From contig CAZTYE010000005.1 of NCBI GenBank assembly GCA_964617645.1, forward strand, positions 62,001-126,000: DNA of 64,000 nucleotides, in the 5' to 3' direction. Of this stretch, positions 63,473 to 64,000 are shown piece after piece. The stretch's first letter is position 1. Each line of letters starts with the position of its first letter. Source of the stretch: JADJGC01 sp964617645. GTDB lineage: Bacteria > Zixibacteria > MSB-5A5 > CAIYYT01. The notes below the pieces were generated by a model. That model saw nothing but the letters and a program-made list of their open reading frames with translations, ran no database searches and was not told the origin of the DNA. The position numbers and the translations under genes are program-made.

Positions 63473-63753
63473 CTACGAGTTGAAGGTTTACTTTTGATCG
63501 TTACTGTAATGCCAAGAGACTCATTAGATTGTCAGTAATGTGGCAATCCGAGCGCCATTATTACCCTGTTTCTGCCCGTGAATTCTGCCGCCAAGCCGTG
63601 ACCGCACGTTCTCGCAGCCTTTTGTTCGTCTCGCTTGACTCAACAACTTCGTGAGCGGTCGTCGCCCAACCGCAATTTTATCATCGGCTTACGCAACTTT
63701 ATCCGACCACTCTCGTAAACGTCGGCAGGAGTATTTTCTTTCACGGAGGTGCG
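63473..63753. other. Intergenic region before new gene
   Basis: 281 bp without an ORF of note. TTGATC near 63495 and TTGACT near 63632 are weak -35-like words lacking good -10 partners. I see no hairpin terminator. Confidence 0.35.
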
Positions 63754-64000
63754 ATGTATCGCCTGACATGGTGTGCTTTCGCGGGCCTGCTTGTGTTCAT
63801 TGGAATCACCGGCGCCCGCGCTGAATCGGGACGAATCTATGGTCGGATAACTACAGTCGATAATGAAGTCTTTGAAGGTTGGATTCGCTGGGACAAGAAC
63901 GAGGCTTACTGGGACGATATTCTCGACGGCATCGTCGAAAAAGAACGCCGCGACAAGCCCGGACGGACCGGGAGACGTTACAAGGAATCCCGCCGAAATT
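63754..64000 (+). CDS. Exported protein, 3' end outside window
   Basis: ATG 63754 with GGAGG (63745-63749) 4 bases upstream. The visible 82 codons encode a signal peptide (WCAFAGLLVFIGITGARA) and then GRIYGRITTVDNEVFEGWIR, WDKNEAYWDDILDG and a very basic stretch (EKERRDKPGRTGRRYKESRR). The frame is open at the window edge. I do not recognise the family. Secreted or periplasmic. Confidence 0.75.
   Translation, partial: MYRLTWCAFAGLLVFIGITGARAESGRIYGRITTVDNEVFEGWIRWDKNEAYWDDILDGIVEKERRDKPGRTGRRYKESRRN

Overview
The window looks like chromosomal DNA from an uncultured diderm (Gram-negative-type) bacterium. The envelope genes include lptD, bamD and lolA homologues, several signal peptides and lipoboxes, and a secreted protein ending in two dockerin-like GD.N.DG repeats. 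Such C-termini, together with archaeal-type GatDE inside an otherwise bacterial gene set, recall candidate phyla of the FCB group such as Zixibacteria. That placement is inference from gene content, not a tree. Coding density is high, starts are often TTG or GTG, and many neighbours overlap by a few bases.

Layout. 1-10100: a secreted-type GND/Y solenoid protein cut by the left edge, a HEAT-repeat protein, a YprB-like exonuclease, an HDOD protein, gatE-gatD and a CstA transporter. 10155-25654: accessory and metabolic genes on both strands (membrane pyrophosphatase, two SDRs, methyltransferase, ferritin, TPR/glycosyltransferase-like protein, an SPFH/zinc-ribbon pair, DUF899, EamA, Kelch lipoprotein, DNA glycosylase, GYD protein). 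25713-38500: an RNA- and repeat-rich zone. It holds a rearranged tRNA-Ile locus, a MEMO-family gene, a large C39-like lipoprotein, a promoter driving tRNA-Ala-23S-5S with no 16S gene, interspersed palindromic repeats, a MNT gene with a broken partner, the dockerin-like secreted protein and a secreted truncated haemoglobin. 38638-63472: dense housekeeping genes (dapF-like, argS, EPSPS-like, MATE, deacetylase, FAH, lptD, ftsK, lolA, rimO, bamD, nadD, polA, coaE, split transketolase). A new secreted protein starts at 63754 and runs off the right edge.

The most interesting feature is a 458-nt group I intron in the 23S gene at the position equivalent to E. coli U1923/C1924. P1, P3, P4, P6 and P7 pairings can be read directly. 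It has no endonuclease gene. Its P6 and P8 loops carry palindromic repeats that also occur outside the intron, in the 23S-5S spacer and in the intergenic region at 34715. Other points worth checking are the split rRNA operon, the tRNA-Ile locus with two 80-bp repeats and an inverted tRNA half, a DapF homologue in which both catalytic cysteines are serine, an EPSPS-fold protein lacking the usual motifs, and bacterial GatDE.
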